From: Peptococcaceae bacterium BRH_c4b
GTDB lineage: Bacteria; Bacillota; Desulfotomaculia; Desulfotomaculales; Desulfocucumaceae
NCBI GenBank assembly: GCA_000961595.1
Contig: LADO01000066.1
Span: forward strand, 47,484 to 111,483
Length of the DNA stretch: 64,000 bases
Direction of reading: 5' to 3'
Shown: positions 1 to 8,702 of the stretch, piece after piece
How the letters are laid out: each line of letters opens with the position of its first letter
How positions within the stretch are numbered: position 1 is the stretch's first letter
Position numbers and translations under genes: made by a program
Notes under the pieces: model-generated
Told to the model about the DNA's origin: nothing
What the model saw: only the letters and a program-made list of their open reading frames with translations
Database searches by the model: none

Positions 1-170
1 ACCTTATTTATATCCGACTTGGACTGATAACATAGTTCGGCAAATTTGGGTATAAGAGCCGGCGGTATGTTGTCCACGCAAAAATAGCCCATATCTTCAA
101 GTGAGCGCACTGCCTGGGTCTTGCCGGCTCCGGACAGGCCGGTGACAATTATAAAACTCTGAACGGCCAA
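1..170 (-). CDS. rapZ: RNase adapter protein RapZ, N-terminal part (runs off the window)
   Basis: Only the first 56 codons are present. Read on the minus strand they contain a P-loop, GLSGAGKT, near residue 10, followed by a segment with [12 protein letters not shown], which is the start of the RapZ/YvcJ P-loop nucleotide-binding family. The family binds nucleotides and in enterobacteria controls GlmS through small RNAs; its role in Firmicutes is less clear. The likely start is the TTG at 170-168, with a GGGGGG ribosome site a few bases upstream. The gene follows the PHP phosphatase gene on the same strand, and rapZ-yvcK-whiA is a common order in Firmicutes. The rest of the gene lies beyond base 1. 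Confidence 0.9.
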   Translation of the reverse strand, partial: MAVQSFIIVTGLSGAGKTQAVRSLEDMGYFCVDNIPPALIPKFAELCYQSKSDINK

Positions 171-220
171 GATATGTCCCCCCTTATGTCTAAAATTCTA
201 TACTCTTGTCCACGAAAAAT

Positions 221-982
221 CTATACCCGGCGAAATTTCCCTACCGGGAAATCACCCCGGGTATTTATCACCTGATTGGGGGGGACGTTCATCCTCTGCA
301 ACAGTGCCCCGCCTGTGGAAAGGGCACCCACTCCCGAGGGTGTATGGGCGTCGCTGTTCACCGAGATCAGTGCCCCATGGCGTATAGCCGCCCTGGCAAC
401 ATCATCCTTATTATAATGGTGTCCGGTATTTATTTCCATGGCAGTATCGTAACGGGAGCATACCCGGGCAAGTTCGTCCAGATCTACGGCCAACATTAAA
501 TTAGGATGGCTCACTATATCCACCGGGTATTTACGCACTGCCTCTGCCATGGCCTTGGTATTGCCGGCGCGCAGCCGTTCCCGGACAAAACTGCTGACCC
601 TGGCCACCTGATTGGGAACCAGCCAGCTAAGCGCCTCGGCCCCGTGGTCCGGCCGGACAAAGGGGTGCAGTCCCGCCACCAGCAAATCCAATCCGTCAAC
701 AACCTCAGCAGGAATGTCCAGGCTGCCGTCGGTGCCGGTAACGTTGGCCTCCGCCCCCACCAGCACCCTGACCGGTAATTCCTCCTCCAGCCGTGCGGCT
801 TCCAGTCCGCTCTCCCGGTAGACGGATAGATTTTTAACGCCTATACCAACCCCCCGTGGGCCGTGATCCGTTATGGCCACCGCCTTAAGCCCGGCTTGCA
901 CCGCCGCCTCCACGTTTTCCCTGATGGTCCCCCTGCCGTCACTGTTAACCGTGTGGGTATGCAGATCCGCCCAAAGTTGCAT
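221..982 (-). CDS. PHP domain phosphatase, YcdX type
   Basis: This 253-residue protein belongs to the PHP metal-dependent phosphoesterase superfamily. The metal-binding motifs are visible: DLHTHT at residues 6-11, ITDHG near residue 37, GAEANV, SHPNL, and NSDAHTP near the C-terminus. This set is typical of YcdX-like phosphatases with a trinuclear metal site; the substrate is unknown. I chose the ATG at 982 because family members usually begin M-x-LWADLHTH. A GTG four codons upstream (994) is also open, but its AGGAG site is only 2 bases away. The gene lies 50 bases upstream of rapZ and is probably co-transcribed with it. Confidence 0.88.
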   Translation of the reverse strand: MQLWADLHTHTVNSDGRGTIRENVEAAVQAGLKAVAITDHGPRGVGIGVKNLSVYRESGLEAARLEEELPVRVLVGAEANVTGTDGSLDIPAEVVDGLDLLVAGLHPFVRPDHGAEALSWLVPNQVARVSSFVRERLRAGNTKAMAEAVRKYPVDIVSHPNLMLAVDLDELARVCSRYDTAMEINTGHHYNKDDVARAAIRHGALISVNSDAHTPSGVGALSTGGALLQRMNVPPNQVINTRGDFPVGKFRRV

Positions 983-1032
983 AATGACTGTCACGACTCC
1001 TATTCTGAACAGACAATTTTAATTAAGCGTTG

Positions 1033-2436
1033 TTATCGCAAGGGCACACCATATATTCTCCGCTCATTATTATACTGCTCCACCTGCCGTTCGTATTCAG
1101 ACCGCCTGCCGGCGTAATCCTCCCTGCCCATGAGGGCATAGGTGATATTTTTGCCCTCCTCCACCCCCGGCTGGTTATAAGGATTGATCCGCCACAGTCC
1201 GGCGGTGTATACCACCAGTGACTCGTAGAAATAAAACAGCGCGCCCAGCGTCTCGGGCGAAATGTCCCTGACGGTAACGCGGTAGCAGGGGGTGCCGGTA
1301 CTCACCAGGCTCATCTCTGTTGCGAGTTGCTCTATGCCAAGCTGTTCGGCCATGGTGTGGCCGGCAAAATAGGCATATTCCTTTTCTGCTGGAAACTCCC
1401 CGGTAAGGGTTTTATCCTCGGGGAACCGTTCAACCCCGACGAAACCAATTACCTTGTCGGGCGGACCTTCCTTAAAGAGTTGTAGTATGGAGTGCTGGTC
1501 GGTGGCCCCCAGACAGGTCAGGGGAGTAGTGCCGGCATTGATTATTTCACCATCCGTGGTTAATTTTTTCCCCAGACTCTCCGCCCACAACTGCACGAAC
1601 CACAGCCCGAATTCAAACAGGAAGTTGCTGTAATTAAACAGCACGTGAATGGACCTGCCCCTTAACGCTAATTCGTAGAGGCATGTGCCAAGGGCAAACA
1701 AAGCGTTTTCTCCCAGGGGGCTTTCCAGGGCAGCGCGGTGCACCGCCCGGGCTCCTGCCAGCAGCTGTACGCTGTCAATGCCAATAATTTCCGACGGGAG
1801 AAAGCCCACCGAAGACAACACGGAATACCTGCCCGGCAAGCCCGCGGGGATATGCAGCAGGCGGCAGCCCAGTTGCCCGGCAATACGATTGATGCCGTTG
1901 TCGGCAGCGTCACAGATGATCACAATATCCCTGACATTACCGCCGGCCTCTTTATATTTTTTGTAAAAATATATAAACTGGGCCGCTGTCTCCGGGGTTG
2001 AGCCGGATTTGCTGGTATAAATCAAGGCAGTTTTCTTTAAATCAATAATCTGCTCCAGCTTCGCCACCAGTAGCGGGTCAATGTTGTCCAGCACAAACAG
2101 CCGGGGTCCTCCGTGATTTTCCAGATTATAAAAAGGCCCTTTTAGAAACTGCATTACGGCTCTGGCCCCCAGCGCCGAACCACCGATGCCGAGAATCAAA
2201 ATATTTTCATACTTCTCCTTTAATTCTGCAGCCAGTGCTTTTATTTGGGGTATGGTTTTTTCCTCCGCCAGGGACAGGTTGAGGGGTGATTTGCCGTCTG
2301 TCAGCGTGGACTGAAATTTTTTAAATGTATCACCGTATTTATTGGCATAACCGTCAAATTCCCCGGCAGGGATAAAACCGGAAGCAGCGGCGACACTCAT
2401 CAGATGACCGACGTCAACATTAATTAAATCATTCAT
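1033..2436 (-). CDS. pgi: Glucose-6-phosphate isomerase
   Basis: The protein interconverts glucose 6-phosphate and fructose 6-phosphate in glycolysis and gluconeogenesis. It shows the sugar-isomerase pattern: ILGIGGSALGARAV near residue 85, YTSKSGSTPETAAQF near residue 140 (phosphate binding), GRYSVLSSVG, and a C-terminal NPYNQPGVEEGK. The length of 467 residues fits the bacterial family (about 450 in Bacillus). The start is set at the ATG at 2436 because GGGGAG lies 8 bases upstream; an ATG seven codons earlier (2457) has no such site. It sits next to a debranching enzyme and a ROK glucokinase on the same strand, suggesting a small glycogen/glucose-use cluster. Confidence 0.95.
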   Translation of the reverse strand: MNDLINVDVGHLMSVAAASGFIPAGEFDGYANKYGDTFKKFQSTLTDGKSPLNLSLAEEKTIPQIKALAAELKEKYENILILGIGGSALGARAVMQFLKGPFYNLENHGGPRLFVLDNIDPLLVAKLEQIIDLKKTALIYTSKSGSTPETAAQFIYFYKKYKEAGGNVRDIVIICDAADNGINRIAGQLGCRLLHIPAGLPGRYSVLSSVGFLPSEIIGIDSVQLLAGARAVHRAALESPLGENALFALGTCLYELALRGRSIHVLFNYSNFLFEFGLWFVQLWAESLGKKLTTDGEIINAGTTPLTCLGATDQHSILQLFKEGPPDKVIGFVGVERFPEDKTLTGEFPAEKEYAYFAGHTMAEQLGIEQLATEMSLVSTGTPCYRVTVRDISPETLGALFYFYESLVVYTAGLWRINPYNQPGVEEGKNITYALMGREDYAGRRSEYERQVEQYNNERRIYGVPLR

Positions 2437-2488
2437 TAAATCCACTCCCCGTATCATATATTTTGGTTCTCCCTAACATAAGTGAGCC

Positions 2489-4492
2489 TTAAATACCAAA
2501 CTTCCAGTTTCTAATTTCCAGCACGTCCTCCACGTAAGCCCGGAGTATTTCCGCCACCCCCCAGGCCTGGGCAAAGCAGCCCCTGGGTATTACCGGCTCG
2601 TTGCCGTCAAATATTTCCGATATGTAGCCCACCCCGTGATCCCGCAGATGGTCCAGAAGCGGATTAATAAATCTTTCCGCCTGCAGCCTGTCGGCCGGGG
2701 TATAACCGTAGGCCTTGCGGTAGGCAGTAATAAAGGGACCCATCAACCAGCTCCAGACGGTACCCTGGTGATAGGCGCCATCCCTTTGCACCCTGTCCCC
2801 CAGGTATGTGCCCCTATATTCCGGGTCGTAGCAGGAAAGGCTGCGCAGCCCGTAGGTAGCGTAAAGTTCCCTCCAGGCGCGGCTGAGCACTGCCCGGGCC
2901 CGCTCAGAAGGTACCGGGGAAAAGGGCAGGGCCATGGCCAGTATCTGGTTGGGACGGAAACGGGCATCTTTACCCTCATCCCCTACCACATCGTAGTAAT
3001 AGCCCCCCTCCTGATACCAGAATTCCCTTTCAAAATTCTGACCTACCCTGTCCGCCAGCCCTTCCTGGGCAAATTTCTCGCCGGCCAGGACCGCCAGCCT
3101 TTCCATGACCCGCAGGGCATTGTACCAAAGGGCGGATATTTCCACCGGCTTGCCATGCCTGGGTGTTACCACCCAGTGTTCAACCTTGGCATCCATCCAG
3201 GTGAGCTGATTCTCCGGGCCCCCAGCCCGGAGCAACCCGTCATCGTCCATTTTTATGTCAAAGTGAGTGCCTTTGATATGCCACGATATTATATCCTTCA
3301 GCACAGGGTAGATATTTTTCAGTATAAAATCCTTGTCGCCGGTGTACTGCAAGTATTTATACACCGCATGGAAGTACCACAGGGAGGCGTCCACCGTGTT
3401 ATAGAGGGGCTCGTCCCCGGCCCTGTCGGGAAACATGTTGGGCAAGAGGCCCTCCTTGCAGTAGCGGGCAAAGGTAAGCAATATCCCGGCCGCATCCTGA
3501 TGGCGACCGGTAACCAGGGTAAGCCCCGGCAGGGCAATCATGGTATCCCGGCCCCAGTCGTTAAACCAGGGATACCCCGCTATGACGCTTTTGGTCCCGG
3601 TAGATTTGCGCCGCACCACGAAAGCATCTGCAGCCCGGGTCAGGCGCAGCGCCAGGCTTTCTTCATAATCCAGGTTCTCCATCAGCTTCGAAAGCCTCGA
3701 CTCCTCTGCCTGGAGTAGTTGCTCACCATCTTTAGCAACGGGTAAAATCCCTGCATTCTCAATGGTGGCCAGCACCGTGACAACCTTTTCCTCCCCCGGG
3801 GACAGGTTGATGGAAAAATAACCGGGAACAAAATGATCCTCCACGGCATTTTCTCCCCGCTCCGCCTCGGCAGGATAAAACATACCCGTAAACCAGCCCT
3901 CCTGCTGCAGGAAAGCACCTCCGGCACAGACAATTTTAAGGGGCGGTACCCTGGGGGTGACCTTTACTTCCATCCCCCCGAAAATATTTTTAATTTCAAA
4001 GGTTATTTGCCCCCTGCGGGTGGTCCAGTGAAAATCCCGGCAGTTTACCAGCGGCGCCAGACGCATTACGGCAGGCAGGGCTCCGTTTTTCACCCGGTAA
4101 AGTATAACCGTGGTGTTTTGGCCGTACACCATAAAAACCCGCTTCTCTATAAAAACATCGGCAAAGCTGTAGGTAAAACAGGGAACAGGTTCAGCAGTCA
4201 TAATCTGCTGGTGAATAAAGCCAAATTCCGCTACCCCCTGCTCAGTCCTGTTGGAGGCCAGGTTATAAACCCTCCCCCCGGCCTCGAAGCGCTCATCAAT
4301 TTTGGCCAGCAGCATCGTCCTCTCCACCGGCGGATTCAGCGAAGCCACCAGCAGGCCGTGATACTTACGGGTGTTGGCGTTAATAATGGTGGAGGAGGCA
4401 TAGCCCCCCAGACCGTTGGTGACCAGCCACTCCCTCTGAATGCCTTGATCAAAATCCCGCCAGTCTCCCTTGCCGTACCTAAGTTCAGCCAG
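2489..4492 (-). CDS. Glycogen debranching enzyme, GDE_N plus amylo-1,6-glucosidase type
   Basis: A soluble protein of about 667 residues with an N-terminal GDE_N-like domain (REWLVTNGLGGYASS near residue 20, then NTRKYHGLLVAS) and a C-terminal alpha/alpha-barrel glucosidase domain (PWFNDWGRDTMIALPGL, NTVDASLWYF, HQGTVWSWLMGP). It should remove alpha-1,6 branches from glycogen-like glucans. The frame stays open to 4864, but that N-terminal extension reads through a palindromic repeat and a low-complexity stretch and is not believable. I place the start at a CTG at 4492, behind GGGAGGGG with 6-base spacing, just before AELRYGKGDW, where family members begin. The CTG start is unusual and is the least certain part of this call. 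Confidence 0.85.
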   Translation of the reverse strand: MAELRYGKGDWRDFDQGIQREWLVTNGLGGYASSTIINANTRKYHGLLVASLNPPVERTMLLAKIDERFEAGGRVYNLASNRTEQGVAEFGFIHQQIMTAEPVPCFTYSFADVFIEKRVFMVYGQNTTVILYRVKNGALPAVMRLAPLVNCRDFHWTTRRGQITFEIKNIFGGMEVKVTPRVPPLKIVCAGGAFLQQEGWFTGMFYPAEAERGENAVEDHFVPGYFSINLSPGEEKVVTVLATIENAGILPVAKDGEQLLQAEESRLSKLMENLDYEESLALRLTRAADAFVVRRKSTGTKSVIAGYPWFNDWGRDTMIALPGLTLVTGRHQDAAGILLTFARYCKEGLLPNMFPDRAGDEPLYNTVDASLWYFHAVYKYLQYTGDKDFILKNIYPVLKDIISWHIKGTHFDIKMDDDGLLRAGGPENQLTWMDAKVEHWVVTPRHGKPVEISALWYNALRVMERLAVLAGEKFAQEGLADRVGQNFEREFWYQEGGYYYDVVGDEGKDARFRPNQILAMALPFSPVPSERARAVLSRAWRELYATYGLRSLSCYDPEYRGTYLGDRVQRDGAYHQGTVWSWLMGPFITAYRKAYGYTPADRLQAERFINPLLDHLRDHGVGYISEIFDGNEPVIPRGCFAQAWGVAEILRAYVEDVLEIRNWKFGI

Positions 4493-4618
4493 ATAAAACC
4501 CCTCCCTTAACCCTAAAAAGGGGCTGCCGCCCCTCAGGACTATCGGTCCATCACCCCCGGCAACCGGCCAGGAGACTATTGCAAAAGTACATACTAAGCT
4601 TATACAAACAGCCATCCA

Positions 4619-4739
4619 GAGGCCGTTCAAAAACAAGCATGGCGCGAAAGGCGAAGCAGGACAGCGCGGAGCGTACTGGAAGTACGTGAGCACTGAACTG
4701 CGAGCCTGACAAAGCCAGGCGCAGTTTTTCAACGGCCTC
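4619..4739. repeat. 121-bp palindromic element, copy 1, overlapping the ROK gene stop
   Basis: The ends are inverted repeats: GAGGCCGTTCAAAAAC at the left and its near-complement at the right (one mismatch). In the middle is a perfect small hairpin, CGTACT-GGA-AGTACG. A second copy of exactly the same length lies at 39863-39983, with about 11 differences, three of which change only the 3-base loop of the central hairpin. The last sense codons and the TGA stop of the ROK gene (AGA GGC CGT TGA) are made of the element's terminal repeat. It resembles a small non-autonomous mobile palindrome or REP. Confidence 0.9.
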
Positions 4740-5685
4740 TGAGGGCCAGGGCCACCGCGCCCATCAGCCCGGAGCGCTTGCCCAGGGCGGCCGGTACCAC
4801 CCGGAGATTTTCCAGGGCGGCGGCCAGTGCCCGCACCTTCAGCTCCTGCTCCATAGTCTCCCACAGGAGTCTGCCGGCATTCATGGCCCCGCCCCCCAGC
4901 ACCACCAGGGCTGGGTTAAGCAGATTCACCAAATTGGCCAGCCCCATACCCAGGGCCTTACCGGCATCCTTTAGTATATCTATGGCCTCCCCGTCTCCCC
5001 CGGCAGCAGCGGCAGCCACGGTCAGAGCATCTATATTTTCTGCCCGCCCGCCGGCTTTATGTAAAATAGCCTGGCCACAGCCCGCAGCTACCAGTTCCCT
5101 GGCCCGGTTGGCCATGGCCGTGCCCGAGGCCAGCGCCTCCAGACAGCCCCTTCTGCCGCAGCTACACAGCGGTCCCAGGGGATCAATCACCATGTGCCCC
5201 AACTCGCCGGCTGCCCCGGAAACACCGTGATATATTTTGCCATCCAGAATAAGACCCCCGCCGATACCGGTGCTTACGGTTACATATACCATATTCCGCA
5301 CGCCCGCCCCGGCACCGAAACGGTGCTCCCCCAGGGCCGCCAGATTGGCGTCATTATCCGCCAGCACGGGCACCCCCAAAGTTTGCTGCAATATCTCCTT
5401 AACCGGCACATTCCTCCAGCCCAGATTGGGAGCCTGATCAACCAGCCCGGTGGCGGGGTTAATGGGTCCTGGAACCCCGATGCCCAATGCACTTATATCA
5501 ACACCGGAGCCCCCGGAGGCACACACTTCAGCCACCGTAGCAGCTATACGCCGGACAACCGCTTCCCCACCGTCCCCTGCCCCAGTGGCCACTATGGTCT
5601 CGGCCAGCAGCCTGCCGCTATCATCCGCCAGCGCGGTATATATTTTTGTTCCCCCCAGGTCGACACCCGCCACGTATTTTCCCAA
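4729..5685 (-). CDS. ROK family glucokinase
   Basis: About 318 residues. It has the ATP-binding motif VDLGGTKIYTAL at the N-terminus, DNDANLAALGEHRFGAG, a TGIGGGLI loop, GELGHM, and the ROK zinc motif CSCGRRGCLEALASG near the middle. Family members phosphorylate glucose or N-acetyl-hexosamines, or repress transcription; no N-terminal helix-turn-helix is present, so a kinase is more likely, and its neighbours (pgi, debranching enzyme) suggest glucose. The TTG at 5685 has GAGGG 8 bases upstream; the alternative GTG at 5694 lacks proper spacing. The final codons, ending LRGR, come from the palindromic element at 4619-4739, so the native C-terminus has probably been replaced. Confidence 0.9.
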   Translation of the reverse strand: MGKYVAGVDLGGTKIYTALADDSGRLLAETIVATGAGDGGEAVVRRIAATVAEVCASGGSGVDISALGIGVPGPINPATGLVDQAPNLGWRNVPVKEILQQTLGVPVLADNDANLAALGEHRFGAGAGVRNMVYVTVSTGIGGGLILDGKIYHGVSGAAGELGHMVIDPLGPLCSCGRRGCLEALASGTAMANRARELVAAGCGQAILHKAGGRAENIDALTVAAAAAGGDGEAIDILKDAGKALGMGLANLVNLLNPALVVLGGGAMNAGRLLWETMEQELKVRALAAALENLRVVPAALGKRSGLMGAVALALRGR

Positions 5686-5727
5686 CGTCCTCACCCTCGC
5701 TGCCAGAGTTCACGGTATGTAGCAAGT

Positions 5728-5783
5728 GGGGACGGTTCTTGTCTTGCCCCCAGAGAAAAAATACGACCCCGAGAACCGTCCCC
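5728..5783. repeat. REP-like hairpin of the GGGGACGGTTCT family
   Basis: GGGGACGGTTCT at 5728-5739 is answered by its exact complement at 5772-5783, with a 32-base loop. The same arm sequence forms much tighter hairpins at 24509, 35724 and 54139. It lies between the Cof-type gene and the ROK gene and is the most degraded full copy in the window. Confidence 0.8.
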
Positions 5784-5859
5784 GTTGCAATCCCGTTGCA
5801 ATCCGGAATCTTATAAATCCAATTACATGCGACACTAGAAATCGTCTCCAACTGTCGCA

Positions 5860-6675
5860 CTACTCCTCCCCGGTTATAAAGCGCCGGATCACCCGGGCCA
5901 CGCCGCCATCGGTATTGGCGCTGGTGACGAAATCCGCCTTTGCTTTAATCTCATCCCTGGCGTTGTCCACCACCGCGCTCAGACCGGCATAATCCAGCAT
6001 CTCCAAATCATTGTAACTGTCTCCTACAGCTATGACCTCTTCCCGGGCTATGCCGTAATATCCGGCCACCTCGGCCAGGGCATGCCCCTTGGTAGCCTGG
6101 GGATGAGAAAATTCCAGAAAATGCGGCTTTGATTTGGTAATATGAAGATTTTCCCCGAACAGCGATTTTAAACCCGGGGCAATTTCATCCAATTGCTCCT
6201 CCCGGGCCACCACCAGTACTTTGGTGGGATCAAACTGTTTTTCCAGCAGGAATTCCTCAAGATCTCCCACTGCGGTTGCCTCCACCCCGGATATGGACTT
6301 ATATAATTGGCTCTCCGCGGATTGTCTGGCTATGAAAAGATTATCGTCCATGTACAGATTGATATGGTAGCCATAAGGCTTCAGCTCCCTGACAATTGTT
6401 AAAGCGCTGGCCATGGGCACCGGGCGGTGCAGCAGGACCTGCCCGGTATCCGGTTTTTTCACCAGTGCTCCCTGGTAGGATATGGCCGGGGTATCCAGCC
6501 CCAGTTCAGTAGCGTAAGGCAGGGTGGCCCGGTACATCCTACCGGTGGCCAGCACCACCTTTACGCCGGATTCTTTGGCAAGCTCAATGGCAGACCGGTT
6601 CGTCTCACTAATGCACAGTTGCTTATCCAGCAGGGTATCGTCCAGATCCATGGCAATCATTTTGTAAGCTGTCAA
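5860..6675 (-). CDS. Cof-type HAD family phosphatase
   Basis: About 271 residues with the haloacid-dehalogenase motifs: motif I MDLDDTLLD near residue 9, motif II ATGR (LATGRMYRAT), a lysine-containing KGHALAEVAGYYG segment, and motif IV GDSYNDLEMLDYAG, ending with NTDGGVARVI, typical of the Cof/YidA subgroup. Such enzymes remove phosphate from sugar phosphates or flavin-type cofactors; the substrate cannot be told from sequence. The TTG at 6675 has GGAG 7 bases upstream; the GTG at 6684 overlaps that site and is unlikely. Confidence 0.92.
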   Translation of the reverse strand: MTAYKMIAMDLDDTLLDKQLCISETNRSAIELAKESGVKVVLATGRMYRATLPYATELGLDTPAISYQGALVKKPDTGQVLLHRPVPMASALTIVRELKPYGYHINLYMDDNLFIARQSAESQLYKSISGVEATAVGDLEEFLLEKQFDPTKVLVVAREEQLDEIAPGLKSLFGENLHITKSKPHFLEFSHPQATKGHALAEVAGYYGIAREEVIAVGDSYNDLEMLDYAGLSAVVDNARDEIKAKADFVTSANTDGGVARVIRRFITGEE

Positions 6676-6803
6676 ATATATCACTCCGTCTTTTCGTTGA
6701 AAAATAAAAGCCCCGCGCGCTGTAGTAAGTTCACGAAGCTTTCTCCCGTCTGTATATATAATACCAGCTTTAGGGGATTAAAGGGAATATTCTGTTGCTT
6801 ACG

Positions 6804-8681
6804 TCAAATACCTGCATCCTCTTTTTCCTTAGCCCCGGCAAAAAAACCTGCCACCGCTTCCGCCGCCTTTCTGTTCATCCCCGGAACCCCGGCCAGTTCT
6901 TCAATGGTTGCCCTGCCTATGGCTTCGATGGAGGGGAAAGCCTTGAGCAGCTCCCGGCGGCGAACATCCCCAATGCCCTCTATTTCATCCAGCAGCGATT
7001 TCAAATTCCTTTTGGTCCGTAATTGGCGGTGGAAAGAAACGGCAAAGCGGTGCGCCTCGTCCCGCAGCCGCTGGAGCAAATACAATGCTCTGGAGTCCCT
7101 GGGCAGGCGTATGGACTCCGGCCGGCCCGGGGCAAACAATAACTCCTCTTCCTTGGCCAGGCCGAAAACGGGTATATGCCCGTAACCAAGCTTCTCCATG
7201 GCCTCCAGGGCGACGGAGAGCTGGCCCTTGCCCCCGTCTATAATCACAGCATCAGGCAGGCGATTAAATTTGGCCTGCATGGTGGAAAGCCGGCCGGTAT
7301 TGATTAATTCCCTTTCCTCTCCGGCCCGTTTAAATCTGCGATAGATCACCTCGTGCATGGAGGCAAAATCATCCGGGCCCTGCACGGTTTTTATTTTAAA
7401 CCGCCTGTACTGATCGGAGGCCGGCTTGCCCTCCTCAAAAACAGCCATGGAAGCTACCGTCTCGGTGCCCTGGGTGTTGGAAATATCGAAGCATTCCATA
7501 CGGAAGGGTGGTTTGGGCAGTCCCAATGCACTGGCCAGCAAGGCCAGGTCTTCCGCCCCGTCCCTCCTGGCGGCCCGCTCCAACTGGACCTCTTCCAGAG
7601 CCAGCAAGGCGTTTTTGGACACCATTTCAATCAGTTTTTTCTTTTCTCCCCGCACCGGCACCCTCAGTTGCACCCTGGAACCCTTTTTACCTGCCAGCCA
7701 GGAGGCGATAACCTCCGCTTCCCCGGGCTCCACATCGGAAACCAGTATCTCGGATGGTATGAAGTCAGCCCGGTGGTAATACTGCTTTAAAAATGCCGTG
7801 AGCACTTCCGCCCGGCTCTCACCCTCCGTACCGGCAAGAATAAATCTTTCCCGGCCCAACAGTTTGCCGCCACGTATAAAGAAAACCATCACGCAGCAGT
7901 CGTCCACCCCCCGGGCCATGGCCACGGCGTCCTGATCCTCCGTGCCTGCAGAAATTATTTTTTGTTTCTCAAGCACATCCTTGACAGCTTTTAGCTGGTC
8001 CCGCAGTTCTGCAGCCCGCTCAAATTCCAGCTTTGCGGAGGCTTCCTCCATGCGGCGGGTAAGTCTTTTGACCAGTTCCTCCTGCTTTCCCTCCAAAAAA
8101 AGGCAAACCTCCCGCACCATGGCCAGATAATTCTCCTTATCCACCAGACCGCAGCAGGGTCCCAAACACTTCTTTATATGGTGATTCAGGCAGGGCCTGC
8201 TCTTTAAAGCAAAATCCCTCTGCTTGCAAGTGCGCAGTGGAAAAATCCGCCGCAGCAGGACAAGTGTGTCATGCACCGCCCCCACCCTGGTATAAGGACC
8301 GTAATAACGCCCCCCGTCTTTCACCACCCGCCTGGTTATATGCACCCTGGGATATTCCTCGTTGAGGGTTACCTTTATATAGGGATAACTCTTGTCGTCT
8401 TTAAGGAAAACATTGTAGCGGGGCCGGTGCTCCTTAATCAGATTGGCTTCCAGAATCAGCGCCTCGACCTCGCTATCTGTTACTATATATTCAAAATCAG
8501 CTGCCCTGTCCATCAAAGAGCGTACCTTGACGGACTGGCCGGCCCCGGACTGAAAATAGGAGCGGACGCGGTTCTTCAGGGAAAGCGCCTTGCCCACATA
8601 GATAATATTCCCCCCGGCATCACGGAAAAGATAAACCCCGGGCTTCGCAGGCAAATGTTTAAGCTTCTCTTCCGGGGTCAC
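6804..8681 (-). CDS. uvrC: Excinuclease ABC subunit C
   Basis: UvrC makes the two incisions around a DNA lesion recognised by UvrA/UvrB. The 625-residue protein has the GIY-YIG nuclease domain at the N-terminus (PGVYLFRDAGGNIIYVGKA), a UVR/UvrB-binding helical segment near residue 200, the RNase-H-like UvrC nuclease domain (MECFDISNTQGTETVASMAVF, DAVIIDGGKGQL) and C-terminal helix-hairpin-helix repeats (IEGIGDVRRRELL, LAGVPGMNRKAAE). The start is the GTG at 8681 with GGAGG 7 bases upstream. An upstream ATG at 8717 lies inside the neighbouring transposon end and is not the native start. The transposase element ends only 21 bases upstream, so it now separates uvrC from uvrA. Confidence 0.96.
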   Translation of the reverse strand: MTPEEKLKHLPAKPGVYLFRDAGGNIIYVGKALSLKNRVRSYFQSGAGQSVKVRSLMDRAADFEYIVTDSEVEALILEANLIKEHRPRYNVFLKDDKSYPYIKVTLNEEYPRVHITRRVVKDGGRYYGPYTRVGAVHDTLVLLRRIFPLRTCKQRDFALKSRPCLNHHIKKCLGPCCGLVDKENYLAMVREVCLFLEGKQEELVKRLTRRMEEASAKLEFERAAELRDQLKAVKDVLEKQKIISAGTEDQDAVAMARGVDDCCVMVFFIRGGKLLGRERFILAGTEGESRAEVLTAFLKQYYHRADFIPSEILVSDVEPGEAEVIASWLAGKKGSRVQLRVPVRGEKKKLIEMVSKNALLALEEVQLERAARRDGAEDLALLASALGLPKPPFRMECFDISNTQGTETVASMAVFEEGKPASDQYRRFKIKTVQGPDDFASMHEVIYRRFKRAGEERELINTGRLSTMQAKFNRLPDAVIIDGGKGQLSVALEAMEKLGYGHIPVFGLAKEEELLFAPGRPESIRLPRDSRALYLLQRLRDEAHRFAVSFHRQLRTKRNLKSLLDEIEGIGDVRRRELLKAFPSIEAIGRATIEELAGVPGMNRKAAEAVAGFFAGAKEKEDAGI

Positions 8682-8702
8682 TCCTCCACCTCCTTTTCCT
8701 TT

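Noticed and set aside
2636..3718. Long plus-strand open frame of 360 codons opposite the debranching enzyme
   Set aside because: No ribosome site or family motifs; it is the antisense of a well-supported gene in a GC-rich region.
4493..4864. N-terminal extension of the debranching enzyme frame
   Set aside because: It reads through the palindromic repeat and a Gly/Arg-rich stretch of the ROK gene's opposite frame; no homology and no ribosome site.
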